A stretch of DNA of 64,000 bases from Stenotrophomonas sp. BIO128-Bstrain (GCF_030128875.1 NZ_CP124620.1:3038001-3102000), one strand, 5' to 3'; shown: positions 8,425 to 16,022, counted from the stretch's first letter. The notes: generated by a model from the letters alone, not told the origin. Numbers and translations: made by a program.

Positions 8425-8442
8425 AATCCGCAGATGCGGATT
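8425..8442. promoter_or_regulatory. Inverted repeat in DUF2958/XRE divergent region
   Basis: AATCCGCA-GA-TGCGGATT is a perfect 8-bp inverted repeat with a two-base centre. It lies between the divergent DUF2958 and XRE genes, 120 bases from the DUF2958 start. It could be an operator or an RNA hairpin in the DUF2958 leader. Only position and symmetry support this. Confidence 0.4.
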
Positions 8443-8496
8443 TCCGTAAAAGCACGAAAGCGGGTCTTTTAGCCATGAATGAACACTATAGATTGT

Positions 8497-8510
8497 AGCC
8501 CTATAGGGCT
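8497..8510. promoter_or_regulatory. 14-bp perfect palindrome, candidate XRE operator
   Basis: AGCCCTATAGGGCT is a perfect 14-bp palindrome 41 bases upstream of the XRE gene. ATTG and CAAT flank it nearly symmetrically, offset by one base. Its size and position suit an autoregulatory operator bound by a small XRE dimer. This assignment is inferred. Confidence 0.5.
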
Positions 8511-8524
8511 CAATAGGCTGTCAT

Positions 8525-8548
8525 CTTGGTTTTTGTGGGGAAACCAAG
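8525..8548 (+). promoter_or_regulatory. Hairpin over the XRE ribosome-binding site
   Basis: CTTGGTTT and AAACCAAG form an 8-bp stem around TTGTGGGG, ending three bases before the GTG start of the XRE gene. The only Shine-Dalgarno-like run (GTGGGG) is inside the loop and next to the descending stem. This could weaken or regulate translation of the regulator, or act as a second operator. Confidence 0.5.
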
Positions 8549-8551
8549 TTA

Positions 8552-8845
8552 GTGACAGCGAAACACTCATTGGCAACGGCAATACGGACAGTCAGGAAGG
8601 CGCGAGGCTTGAGCCAAGAAGCGTTCTCCGACGTGTCCAGCCGCACCTACATGAGTACGCTGGAGCGCGACTTGAAAAGCCCGACTCTGCATAAGCTGAC
8701 CGAGCTGTGCGAGGTCATGGAAGTGCATCCGCTGACGCTGTTGACGCTGGCCTACGCCGGCGACGACACGCACAAGGCCGACGAGCTGCTGGCGCAGGTG
8801 CGACAGGAGTTCGAGGCCGTGCTGAAAGAGCGCGGCGCGCCCTAG
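8552..8845 (+). CDS. XRE-family transcriptional regulator
   Basis: A 97-residue protein with a Cro/C1-type helix-turn-helix (SLATAIRTVRKARGLSQEAFSDVSSRTYMSTLERDLKSPTLHKLTELCEVMEVHPLTLL) and a short acidic C-terminal helix. The start is GTG at 8552. It is transcribed away from the DUF2958 gene across a region with a 14-bp perfect palindrome and a hairpin close to its own start, so autoregulation and control of the DUF2958-DUF2285 side are plausible. The Cro-like size suggests a repressor without a sensory domain. Confidence 0.88.
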   Translation: MTAKHSLATAIRTVRKARGLSQEAFSDVSSRTYMSTLERDLKSPTLHKLTELCEVMEVHPLTLLTLAYAGDDTHKADELLAQVRQEFEAVLKERGAP

Positions 8846-8860
8846 CGCGTCTGAATGCCC

Positions 8861-8982
8861 GCAAGCGGAGCGCGCAGCGCCGCCAGGCGCGAAGGCGTGA
8901 GGGATTGAAGCCGAATGGACATGACGCCATTGGCGGCATGGGGCGCAGCCCGAAAGCCCGGCGGCGCAATGCGCCGACACGC
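8861..8982. repeat. Dispersed ~120-bp non-coding element, copy A
   Basis: This stretch begins GCAAGCGGAGCGCGCAG and ends GCGCCGACACGC. It matches copy B (10112-10232): a 35-base internal block (8884-8918) is identical, and a 51-base 3' block ending at the GACACGC has only two differences. The conserved block contains GCGCA/TGCGC palindromes, suggesting folded RNA or a protein-binding DNA element. It lies downstream of DUF736 and of the XRE gene. No protein reading is convincing in any frame. Confidence 0.75.
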
Positions 8983-9086
8983 CATGCTGTTCCTACTGCC
9001 ACGGGCTTCGAGCCATTCGACCATCACCAATGCAATGCTGGCCTTGGACATGCGGGACATGGGGCAACTGCCGAAACCCTGTGCGT

Positions 9087-9111
9087 GCGGTGCTGCGATC
9101 AGCAGCACCGC
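9087..9111 (-). terminator. Stable hairpin downstream of DUF736
   Basis: GCGGTGCTGC and GCAGCACCGC pair perfectly (10 bp) around GATCA, 37 bases past the DUF736 stop. No T-tract follows on either strand, so it may stabilise the 3' end or terminate only weakly. Confidence 0.4.
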
Positions 9112-9147
9112 GCCTCGCCGCAATGGGCGGGGCGCGGTGGGCGGCCG

Positions 9148-9462
9148 TCAGGCCGCCTTGGGCTTGCTGCGCGACCAGATCAGCTCGTGCGTGCCGTTCT
9201 CGCCTTCGATCAGGCGGGCATAGACCGTTGCCGGGAACGAAGGATCGTCGATGGCCACCGACAGGTAATCCCGCCCGGCCTCGCTGGTTTTCTTCCACGC
9301 CGCGCCGAAGTCGTGGCCGGCCGCTTGCAGGCGGAAGTCCGGGGCGCTTTCGTTCTCGCCTTTGTCGTTGGGAACGAGCTTGACCTTGACGTTGAGGGTC
9401 AGGGTGCGGAGCTGGCCGGTGAAGCCGTCTTTCTCTGCGGTGAAGGTGCCGATGTTAGCCAT
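9148..9462 (-). CDS. DUF736 family protein
   Basis: A 104-residue DUF736 protein, a near-universal small gene of this ICE class. It reads [18 protein letters not shown], then [22 protein letters not shown], then GAAWKKTS, then [11 protein letters not shown] and ends [13 protein letters not shown], full family length. The fold is probably a small beta-rich domain, and the function is unknown. AGGAGA precedes the ATG at a suitable distance. Its leader contains a ~210-base imperfect inverted repeat (9494-9706), so expression may be controlled at the RNA level. Confidence 0.9.
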   Translation of the reverse strand: MANIGTFTAEKDGFTGQLRTLTLNVKVKLVPNDKGENESAPDFRLQAAGHDFGAAWKKTSEAGRDYLSVAIDDPSFPATVYARLIEGENGTHELIWSRSKPKAA

Positions 9463-9493
9463 GATGATTTCTCCTTTCGGGTTGAACAAGGTC

Positions 9494-9706
9494 GCGCCAG
9501 TGCGTCCTTGTTGTGATCCGTCCGGCGGGGGATGGGCTAGCCGCACCGCGTAGCGGTCGCAACAACGTGGAGAACCTGGAAGCGAAAAGAGTTTGTCCCG
9601 CGAGGAATGCGCGCAGCGCAGGGGAAATTGTTTTCGCTGGAAGGTTGCGACCATGAAGCCCAGCCACCGCCAGGATTCACAACAACACAAGGACGTACTG
9701 GCCGCC
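9494..9706. repeat. Long imperfect inverted repeat in DUF736 leader
   Basis: The outer arms, about 9494-9563 and 9644-9706, match as inverted copies. GCGCCAGTGCGTCCTTG corresponds to the complement of the GGACGTACTGGCCGC side; TTGTGATCC and ATGGGCT elements also recur in order. Symmetry continues inward (GGAAGCGAAAA versus the complement of TTTTCGCTGG) almost to the centre near 9605. As RNA this would be one hairpin with ~100-base arms ending about 30 bases before the DUF736 start. Confidence 0.65.
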
Positions 9707-10111
9707 CGCTCCCGAATGGAGACATGGCCGACTCGGCATCCCCGCGCGACGGTATCACCGGCCTGCGCCCTGACACGGGCAAGGACAATGCCCAGCGACA
9801 AGATGAAAGCATCCCTGTCGCTGCTTGCGGCCCTTTGCGTGAGGCGTGGCGTGGAAGCTCCATTGCAAGGCCGGGCGGCCATCCTGTCGATTGGGGGTGA
9901 ACAGTCCTTCATGACGTACAGGCGACAAACCGCCAGCGTCGTGGACGGCGCGCATTCCTGCAACCTGCCGCAGCAAGCGCCAGCGTGTTCGTCAGCGCCC
10001 CGTCTATCGCGGAGGGGGCTGGCCGGGCCGATCCGGCGTAGCCGGTTCGGCTGCATCAAGGGGCGCCAAGCATCGCGCGGCGGGGATAGCCCGCAGGGTT
10101 TTCCCCTGGAG

Positions 10112-10232
10112 GCAAGCACAGCGCGCAGCTCCGCAGGCGCGAAGGCGTGAGGGATTGAAGCCGAATGGCCGTGACGACAAAGGCGGCACGGGGCGCAGCC
10201 CGAAAGCCCGGCGGCGCAGTGCGCCGACACGC
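10112..10232. repeat. Dispersed ~120-bp non-coding element, copy B
   Basis: This is nearly identical to copy A (8861-8982) over its central and 3' blocks. The shared order is GCGCGCAG, AGGCGCGAAGGCGTGAGG, GATTGAAGCCGAATGG, then GGGGCGCAGCCCGAAAGCCC and the GCGCCGACACGC end. It ends 16 bases from the stop of the ClbS-like gene. The two copies flank DUF736 with its leader. Confidence 0.75.
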
Positions 10233-10248
10233 AAAGAACGAAGACTTG

Positions 10249-10761
10249 TCAGGCGATGGCGTTGGCCTTCTTCCACTTGCGCACCCGCACCCGCGCATTG
10301 GCATAGGGTGATGACGTATTGAACTGGATCATCCGACCTTGGGTGTACTTTTCATACCAGGGCACACCATACAGCGAGGCATCGTTTTCCTGTTCGACCA
10401 GTGCCACGATGCGGGCATGCACATCAGCGAACAGCCGCAGCAAATCAGCATAGGCCACACCAGCATGGTCGGCATAAAACTTCTGCGCCAGCTTGCCCAG
10501 CTCGTTCCACTTGTAGCCGGTTTCAGGGAAATCGACTGGTAGCCCTTTTGCTTTGCCATCGCACCATTTCAGCACCAACAGATTCCATCCGATCAAATAA
10601 GCCACCAGATCGGACACGCTCATCTGTGTGCCTTGCGCATGCCCCTCTAGCGTCGCTTCACGAGCATGCTCGGTTGGCACGCTGGTGAGATCCACCATCA
10701 ATTTCTGATAGGTGGTACGAATAGCATCCAGCAATTCCTGTTTGTTCTGTGGCACCGCCAT
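10249..10761 (-). CDS. ClbS/DfsB-family four-helix protein
   Basis: A 170-residue protein of the ClbS/DfsB (DinB-like four-helix bundle) family. Landmarks are VPQNKQELLDAIRTTYQKLMVDL, TQMSVSDLVAYLIGWNLLVLKWCDG, FPETGYKWNELGKLAQKFYADH and YEKYTQGRMIQFNTSSPYANARVRVRKWKK. The founding member ClbS protects producers of the genotoxin colibactin, whereas most homologues have no known substrate. Nothing here suggests a colibactin pathway, so this is cargo with a possible detoxifying or DNA-protecting role. Composition is less G+C-rich than neighbours, consistent with separate acquisition. GAGGAT precedes the ATG. Confidence 0.82.
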   Translation of the reverse strand: MAVPQNKQELLDAIRTTYQKLMVDLTSVPTEHAREATLEGHAQGTQMSVSDLVAYLIGWNLLVLKWCDGKAKGLPVDFPETGYKWNELGKLAQKFYADHAGVAYADLLRLFADVHARIVALVEQENDASLYGVPWYEKYTQGRMIQFNTSSPYANARVRVRKWKKANAIA

Positions 10762-11058
10762 ACCGATCCTCTATAACACCTCGGCGAAACTGCCGATTGA
10801 AGCCTGCATTTTCGCGCTGTGACGGCCTTGTGGCCAGTCGAGTATGAAGTCCGCCCGAGATACTTGGGAGTCGCCAAGTCGCCTGACCGAAGGTGGCGGC
10901 GTGGCGGTTTGGACTGTGGATGTCCAACCGGGCGCTGCCACTGCCGCGACCGGATTTTTGACCACCGGCTCCAAGCAGGAACGGCATGGAGCCGGTGCTG
11001 ATCGGACAGCAAAGCGCCTTGGCCGAAACCAAGGCGCTTGTTTGCATAGTTGTGAAGA
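10762..11058. other. Gap between ParB-like and ClbS-like genes
   Basis: These 297 bases hold a strong hairpin (11012-11039) past the parB stop. The rest has no recognisable gene. A 67-codon minus-strand frame (10771-10974) is present but shows no motif or ribosome-binding site. Confidence 0.45.
11012..11039 (-). terminator. Hairpin terminator of the parB unit
   Basis: AAGCGCCTTGG pairs perfectly with CCAAGGCGCTT (11 bp, loop CCGAAA), 19 bases beyond the parB stop. On the minus strand the stem runs into TTTGCTGTC, a short T-run, so it is probably a moderate intrinsic terminator. Confidence 0.6.
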
Positions 11059-13134
11059 TCACGCGGCCAGTGCCTCGACCTGCGACTGTTCATCAACTGC
11101 GGCGGCCTCCTCCGGCACCTCGGCTTCCGCTTCCCTCGACACGTCCTGCGCGGCCGGCTGCGGGGCTTCGGCCTTAAAGATGGTGGGCATCCATCCGGTG
11201 CCGTCCGCCAGCCGTTCGGCTTCGCTGGCAATGTCTCCCTTCTTCAACTTCGCCAGCCGGGTGACGTCCGCCGGGGCGTACTGCTCCACGGCTTGCAGAA
11301 TCGCGGCCTTCGGTACATGCCTGAAATAACCCTCATTGGTGGGCCTCCACCATGCGGCCATGTCCAAGCCGACAGCCTGTGCCAGTTCCGCTCCCGGTTG
11401 CCGCTGCGTGGTGCGGGGTGTCACCACGTCCACCGTGACGGCCACGCATACCGCCAGCAGCCGCACCAGTTCATCTTGCGGCTTCGCCAGCAGCACGGCG
11501 AACAGTTCGGCGCTGTCCTCCGGCAAGCCTTCGCCTGCGACCTGCTGCAACTCGCGCAACGCCACGGCGGCGGGCGAATCCGGTATGTCCGGGGCGATAC
11601 CTTCCAGCCGGTCTTGCACTTTTAGGCTCACGCCCAGCGGCAACGCATCACTACGGGGGCCGTAGTGGCTTCCCTGCAAGATGGTCTGCACCATGCCATG
11701 CACCAGCGCGGCCAGTGCAACATGCGGATGCCGGGCGACTTCGATTTGCAGTGCGGCGGTGCGGTGGGCGCTCAACCGTTGCGCCAGCTTGTCGGACATG
11801 GCGGCGGTCTTGGGCTGCTCGTCGTCTTCGCCTTCGTCGTCGTTCCCGGCTTCGCTTTCGCTGCCGAAACCCTGCCGCAGCCTTTCCAGCGTGCGCAGCG
11901 CCTTGGCTTCGGCTTCGCGCAGCAGCCCGCGATGAATCACGGCCTTCCCGTTGTGGTCGATGGTGACGATGGCACCGGCTGCGGCCTTCACGGTCGCCCC
12001 GTAGTCCTGCAAGCCATCTTCCAGCGCCTGCAACTGCTCGCCCAGGGCTTCGCCTTCTTCCTGCAAGGCATCGGCCTTTTCCTCGTCGTCAGCGTCCAGC
12101 GCGTCATCCACGGCTGCGGCCAGTTCGTGCAGCTTGGTTTGCAGCTTTTCGATACGCTGCGCCGCGCGCTTGGTCGGCTCGCGGCGCTCCCTCGGCGCTC
12201 GCTGGAAAGCGTGCAGGTCGGCATGGGTCACGGCGGGCGTGGCATCCACCCACGCCCAGCCTTCGGCCTTCACCTCTGCGGCGATGCCTGCCAGCTTGTC
12301 TTGCGCCAGCCGTTCCAGCAGCGCGGCATCGGTCAGATACACGCCCGCATCGCCTTCCGCGAACAGGTCGCGGCGGATGCCGCCGCCTGCGGCTTCGTAG
12401 GTGTCCAGCCCCACGAACCGCACCAGCGGATGCCGGTAAGCGTCAATCTCGCGCTCGGTGAGGCGGTCGCGCAATTGGGAAGGGTTGCGCTGCCACGTCG
12501 GCGCGTCGTAGAAGGCGCTTTCCTGCGCGGCGTGGTCGTCGGTGATGGCAAGGGCCATCAACTGGTCAAGGCTCACGGCTTCGGCGCGGTAGTCGGCCAG
12601 CAGGCGCGGCGAGACGTTCGCCAGCTTCAAGCGGCGCTGCACCACCAGCGGGGACACGCTGAAATCGGCGGCTATGTCCTCGATGGGTCGGCCTTCGGCC
12701 ACCAGTGCCGCGAAGGCTTCAAACTGGTCGGCGGGGTGCATGGCTTCACGCTGCACGTTCTCGGTGAGGCTGGCCGTGCGGGCGGTGCCATCGGCCACCA
12801 GCAGGCAAGGCACTTCCCATTCCTTGCTGATGCGGCGCTTCTTCGCCAGCAGCTTCAACGCGGCCAGCCTGCGGCCACCGGCGACGACTTCGTAATTTTC
12901 GCCATCGGCGGCGGCGATGACGATGAGGTTTTGCAGCAGGCCGACACGCTGGATAGATGCGGCCAGTTCGGGGATGGACATGCGCGGGGTCTTGCGCACG
13001 TTGCGCCCGGTCGGACGCGACACCAGCCGCGACAGCGGAACCAGAATCAGATTCTTCGTCGGGTCAGCGGCTTCCAGCGGGATAGCGGCGGCGGTGTTGA
13101 GGGCGCGGGCTTCGGTTTGGGTGATGGCATTCAT
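11059..13134 (-). CDS. ParB/RepB/Spo0J-family partition-like protein
   Basis: A 691-residue ParB-superfamily protein, much longer than chromosomal ParB (about 300). The N-terminal ParB/Srx-like domain (residues ~28-130) includes LVSRPTGRNVRKTP, ELAASIQRVGLLQNLIV, EVVAGGRRLAALKLL and LTENVQREAMHPADQFEAF. A helix-turn-helix follows (IEDIAADFSVSPLVVQRRLKLANVSPRLLADYR). The long C-terminal half has a coiled-coil stretch and an acidic segment (NDDEGEDDEQ). ICE proteins of this type may act in maintenance, regulation or DNA processing; the exact role is unknown. AGGAG precedes the ATG. DUF932 lies 80 bases upstream on the same strand. Confidence 0.88.
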   Translation of the reverse strand: MNAITQTEARALNTAAAIPLEAADPTKNLILVPLSRLVSRPTGRNVRKTPRMSIPELAASIQRVGLLQNLIVIAAADGENYEVVAGGRRLAALKLLAKKRRISKEWEVPCLLVADGTARTASLTENVQREAMHPADQFEAFAALVAEGRPIEDIAADFSVSPLVVQRRLKLANVSPRLLADYRAEAVSLDQLMALAITDDHAAQESAFYDAPTWQRNPSQLRDRLTEREIDAYRHPLVRFVGLDTYEAAGGGIRRDLFAEGDAGVYLTDAALLERLAQDKLAGIAAEVKAEGWAWVDATPAVTHADLHAFQRAPRERREPTKRAAQRIEKLQTKLHELAAAVDDALDADDEEKADALQEEGEALGEQLQALEDGLQDYGATVKAAAGAIVTIDHNGKAVIHRGLLREAEAKALRTLERLRQGFGSESEAGNDDEGEDDEQPKTAAMSDKLAQRLSAHRTAALQIEVARHPHVALAALVHGMVQTILQGSHYGPRSDALPLGVSLKVQDRLEGIAPDIPDSPAAVALRELQQVAGEGLPEDSAELFAVLLAKPQDELVRLLAVCVAVTVDVVTPRTTQRQPGAELAQAVGLDMAAWWRPTNEGYFRHVPKAAILQAVEQYAPADVTRLAKLKKGDIASEAERLADGTGWMPTIFKAEAPQPAAQDVSREAEAEVPEEAAAVDEQSQVEALAA

Positions 13135-13214
13135 GGTGATAACTCCTAACGGTTCAGGGATGCAGCAGCGAGGGATGCGGCAAGGGCTGCTGCCTGCCCC
13201 TGCCGCGTGGGGAA

Positions 13215-14045
13215 TCAGGCTTTCAACTGGCGCAGGCCATCGGCCAGCATCCAGAGGGCGCGATTGAGGCGCACATCGGAATCAATGCCCTGCACGGGGC
13301 GGGTTTGCTGGCGGCGTCCGCTGGCGCTGCGACCGTGCAATCCGCCTTTGGTCAGGTTTTCTTGGGTGCGGTTGAACACGCTCCACAAGTCCGGTCGGCG
13401 GTCATCGAACCGGCGCGGCATCAGGATTTGGCTTTCCGTGATGGGCGCGGGCTTGTTGTCGGTGGGGTCGTACTTCAAGGCCAGCGCGGAACGGGCGAAC
13501 ACTTCGGCTTCGCCTTCGTCCAGCGTGATGGCGCGCATGGCATCGCGGGAATCCTTCACCCGGTCGAAGCCGCGCAAGACTTCGTAAGCGCCTTCGATGA
13601 CATGCCCGGAAACGTCGCCCTTGTGGGGCACGCGCACATCGGCCACGGTGTCGCCGCACACAAGGCCATTGCTGCACACGAACCGGAACATTCCGGCCAG
13701 CATCTGATAGCTGCTCGTCCCGTCATGGGAGTTCAGCAACACGATTTCATTGGCTTCCGCGCCGTTGATCTGGCTGGCGTGGCGCAGGCGAATCATGTGC
13801 TTGGTGTGCTCGCGCTTGCCTTCGTCGCGCACGCGGGTCTGCGTCACCATAAAAGGTTGAAACCCCTCCTTGCGAAGCTCGGCCAGCACGGCGGCGGTGG
13901 GGATATAGGCGTATCGCTGCGAACGGCTTTCATGCGGCGCGTCCGCGAAGATGGACGGCGCTACGCGGTGAATCTGGTCATCGGTCAGCGGGTAATCGCT
14001 GCGCAGCGAGGGGGAACGGGAAGCGAATCGGGATGCGAGTTGCAT
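13215..14045 (-). CDS. DUF932 family protein
   Basis: A 276-residue DUF932 protein (phage/plasmid-like TIGR03299 relatives), found beside the long ParB in ICEs. Landmarks are SRSQRYAYIPTAAVLAELRKEGFQPFMVTQTRVRD, HMIRLRH, EIVLLNSHDGTSSYQMLAGMFRFVCSNGLVCG and HKGDVSGHVIEGAYEVL. The family has no proven activity and is suspected to act on element DNA. TCAGGAGA precedes the ATG at 14045. A ~100-base-arm inverted repeat starts 84 bases upstream (14129-14384). It probably shares a transcript with the ParB-like gene. Confidence 0.88.
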   Translation of the reverse strand: MQLASRFASRSPSLRSDYPLTDDQIHRVAPSIFADAPHESRSQRYAYIPTAAVLAELRKEGFQPFMVTQTRVRDEGKREHTKHMIRLRHASQINGAEANEIVLLNSHDGTSSYQMLAGMFRFVCSNGLVCGDTVADVRVPHKGDVSGHVIEGAYEVLRGFDRVKDSRDAMRAITLDEGEAEVFARSALALKYDPTDNKPAPITESQILMPRRFDDRRPDLWSVFNRTQENLTKGGLHGRSASGRRQQTRPVQGIDSDVRLNRALWMLADGLRQLKA

Positions 14046-14128
14046 GGTCTTTCTCCTGACGAAAAGGGTTTGCTATTCACACCGCACACCGGATTCCTAG
14101 ATTCGGAGCCCAGCCTTTCGGCTGTTCT

Positions 14129-14384
14129 GTGCGGTTGGCACGAGGAACCCGGTTGGCCCTGTTGCCACCGTCTTTCCTGAGTTCATCGCCCGCGGCCAGA
14201 GGAGCGCGCGGACGGGGGCCGTCAAGGAAACAAGCGCAGGGTTGGTGCGGCCCGCAGCGCAGCGAGGACACGGCCCTGCGCGCCTTGACGGCACACGGGA
14301 GCGGGCTACGGTCGCGGAGAAGGTGATGAAGTCAGGGGAGACGGCTGGACATGGCAACGGCCGTCCCTGTGTGCCGAACCGCAC
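14129..14384. repeat. Long imperfect inverted repeat in DUF932 leader
   Basis: Arm 14129-14227 and arm 14283-14384 are imperfect inverted copies. Read on the same sense, both show GTGCGGTT, then GGCAC, GTTGCCA, CCGTCT, CCTGA, TTCATC, CGCG and a final GCCGTCAAGG in the same order. The loop is 14228-14282. Like the DUF736 leader, the whole could fold into one long RNA hairpin or DNA cruciform in front of an ICE gene. Confidence 0.65.
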
Positions 14385-14500
14385 GCAAGCGAAGCGCGCA
14401 GGCCCGAAGCAGGAAGCCGGGCCGAAGGCGTCAGCCGAGCGGAGCGAGGGAACGATGGAAGCCCGTCAGGGGCGAGACGCCGTAGGCGGCTCGATGCGCC
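14384..14500. repeat. Diverged copy D of the dispersed element
   Basis: It begins GCAAGCGAAGCGCGCAGG and includes CCGAAGGCGTCAG, GGAACGATGG and GGGGCGAGACGCC. These keep the order but not the exact sequence of copies A-C. It abuts the DUF932 inverted repeat. Homology to the other copies is weaker, so this could be a related but distinct element. Confidence 0.4.
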
Positions 14501-14662
14501 ACGCGCACGACAGCGCGACCGGCCATCTCCCAGAGGGCCGGGGACGCCCGGATTGCATTGGCGTGGGTACCTCAGAGCCGGTTCATAAACAGTCGCTCGG
14601 GTACCGACAAATCCGGCAGGGTTTAATACGCTGTGAAGCGTCTAAAACATCAAGGACAGACC

Positions 14663-15472
14663 GTGAGTTCGTCTCAAACCGTGAATCCGCAGCAAGTCTG
14701 CGAAGACCTCCTCCTGGAGGGGAAGCAGTACAACATCGAGCACCACATTCTGCCCAGCGAGAACGCGGTCGCGGATCGACTGCTGGCGCGTGGCGTCGAA
14801 TTGAAAGATGCCTACGATGAATTGCATGGAAAGCTCCACGCCCGCCCGCCGGCGCTCCAGGTCTTTCTCGGCCTCGTGTTGAGCACGGCCGCTTTCTGGA
14901 ATCCACAGAAAATGCTGCAGGCGCGCACCGCCCGCAACGACCTCACCAACGTCAATCAGCAAGTCGCGAGGAAGGCGACTGAGTTGGCAGAACTTCTGGA
15001 TCAACGCAGCGATCTGCACAACACCTCAGGTTTCAGCAGCGAAACCCACTATCACGTTGGAGACGTGATCGAGGCGGCATCCCAGAACAACCACCTGTTC
15101 CAATCATACGTACAAGAGAAGCTTGATGCCCTCCGGGGCCAGTTCGATCTGAAGTATTGGCCCTCATTGGGCGACTTCATGCGCGAATTGGCATCGGATG
15201 CTGAGAAGGCGGAGATGGCGGCCACAGACCCACTGACGGCCGCCGCCACTGCGGCGACCCGTCCCTCCAAGGCCGATTTCTTCAAGGCACTGTTCGCTTC
15301 GATCGAGGAAAACAGCACGGAGAACTACGGCCAACTGCCAAGGGCGTTCAAGCTGACCGATCGGACATTGGCCTCATTGGCGAACTGCGCTCTGGATCTC
15401 GGCCCCGACGAACTGGTGGACGAAGCCTACGTGAAGCGCCTCCGTCAGCGTGAGCGCAACGGAACCGAGTAG
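14663..15472 (+). CDS. Hypothetical ICE protein
   Basis: About 269 residues, not recognised. The protein is helical and soluble-looking, with a central hydrophobic segment (ALQVFLGLVLSTAAFWNPQKML) too interrupted to be a clear membrane helix. A helical region follows (NQQVARKATELAELLDQRSDL), then FDLKYWPSLGDFMRELASDAEKAEM and an Ala/Thr-rich linker. GTG at 14663 is preferred because AAGGA lies six bases upstream; GTG at 14633 would add ten residues without a good site. It stands divergent from DUF932 and converges on the RadC-like gene. Function unknown. Confidence 0.65.
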   Translation: MSSSQTVNPQQVCEDLLLEGKQYNIEHHILPSENAVADRLLARGVELKDAYDELHGKLHARPPALQVFLGLVLSTAAFWNPQKMLQARTARNDLTNVNQQVARKATELAELLDQRSDLHNTSGFSSETHYHVGDVIEAASQNNHLFQSYVQEKLDALRGQFDLKYWPSLGDFMRELASDAEKAEMAATDPLTAAATAATRPSKADFFKALFASIEENSTENYGQLPRAFKLTDRTLASLANCALDLGPDELVDEAYVKRLRQRERNGTE

Positions 15473-15483
15473 CACGGCACAGT

Positions 15484-15505
15484 AAAAAGAGGGCCGAAGC
15501 CCCCT
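15484..15505 (-). terminator. Terminator of the RadC-like gene
   Basis: On the minus strand a 7-bp stem closed by TTCG (with one G-T pair) is followed directly by TTTTT, a good intrinsic terminator just past the RadC-like stop. It also separates the convergent unknown gene ending at 15472. Confidence 0.7.
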
Positions 15506-15509
15506 TGGA

Positions 15510-16019
15510 TCAGATCAGGCCATGTTCGGCAAAGGACGTGGTGGTGGTGCCTGCGACGATGATGTGATCCAACACGCGCACCTCCACCAGCTCCAATGCC
15601 TCCTTCAGCCTCTGGGTCAATGTCCTGTCGGCACTGCTCGGCTCGGGATTACCGCTCGGGTGGTTGTGCGAAACGATGACCGCCGCCGCGTTGAGCCGCA
15701 GCGCCTCCTTGACCAGCTCGCGCGGATACACCGATGCGCCGTCGATGGTGCCTCGGAACATCTCGGCGTACTCGATCAGCCGATGCTGCGTGTCCATGAA
15801 CAGCACCGCGAACACCTCATGCTCGAAGCCGGCCAGCTTGGCATGCAAGTATTCCTTGACCGCCGCCGGCGATGTGAACGACGTACCGCGTTGCATCTTG
15901 CGCTCAATGGCCTGGCGCGCGGCCTCCAGAATCTGCTCGGCAGTCGCCAGCAGGTAGCGGCCCTGCGCGTCACGCACCATCAGCGAGGAATCGAACGAGG
16001 AAAAGGACAGTTGCGACAT
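15510..16019 (-). CDS. RadC-like JAB-domain protein
   Basis: A 169-residue protein with the RadC/YeeS JAB fold: KEYLHAKLAGFEHEVFAVLFMDTQHRLIEYAEMFRGTIDGASVYPRELVKEAL, then VIVSHNHPSGNPEPSSAD, the JAMM-type metal motif (HxHPSG...SxxD), then LVEVRVLDHIIVAG. The helix-hairpin-helix part of full RadC is absent, as usual in ICE and island versions. It may be a DNA-processing or anti-restriction factor, with no proven activity. Its start lies three bases below a strong leader hairpin (16023-16070) that includes the likely ribosome-binding site. Confidence 0.88.
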   Translation of the reverse strand: MSQLSFSSFDSSLMVRDAQGRYLLATAEQILEAARQAIERKMQRGTSFTSPAAVKEYLHAKLAGFEHEVFAVLFMDTQHRLIEYAEMFRGTIDGASVYPRELVKEALRLNAAAVIVSHNHPSGNPEPSSADRTLTQRLKEALELVEVRVLDHIIVAGTTTTSFAEHGLI

Positions 16020-16022
16020 GAT

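Larger units (their letters stand above)
9463..10248. other. Long gap between ClbS-like gene and DUF736
   Basis: No credible gene is visible in 786 bases. The DUF736-proximal third is the long inverted repeat (9494-9706). The distal end holds dispersed-element copy B (10112-10232). Between them (9707-10111) are only short unrecognised frames without a ribosome-binding site, for example a 108-codon one on the minus strand at 9537-9863 that runs through the inverted repeat. Confidence 0.55.
14046..14662. other. DUF932 leader and divergent region
   Basis: 617 bases without a recognisable gene separate divergent DUF932 and the unknown gene at 14663. Most of it is the long inverted repeat 14129-14384 followed at once by element copy D (from 14384). 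The last ~100 bases before 14663 are less G+C-rich and probably contain the promoter of that gene; no clear -35/-10 was found. Confidence 0.5.

Noticed and set aside
9463..10230. DUF736 as the C-terminus of a 360-residue protein
   Set aside because: The frame happens to stay open through the inverted repeat and copy B; DUF736 proteins are about 100 residues and the internal ATG has AGGAGA.
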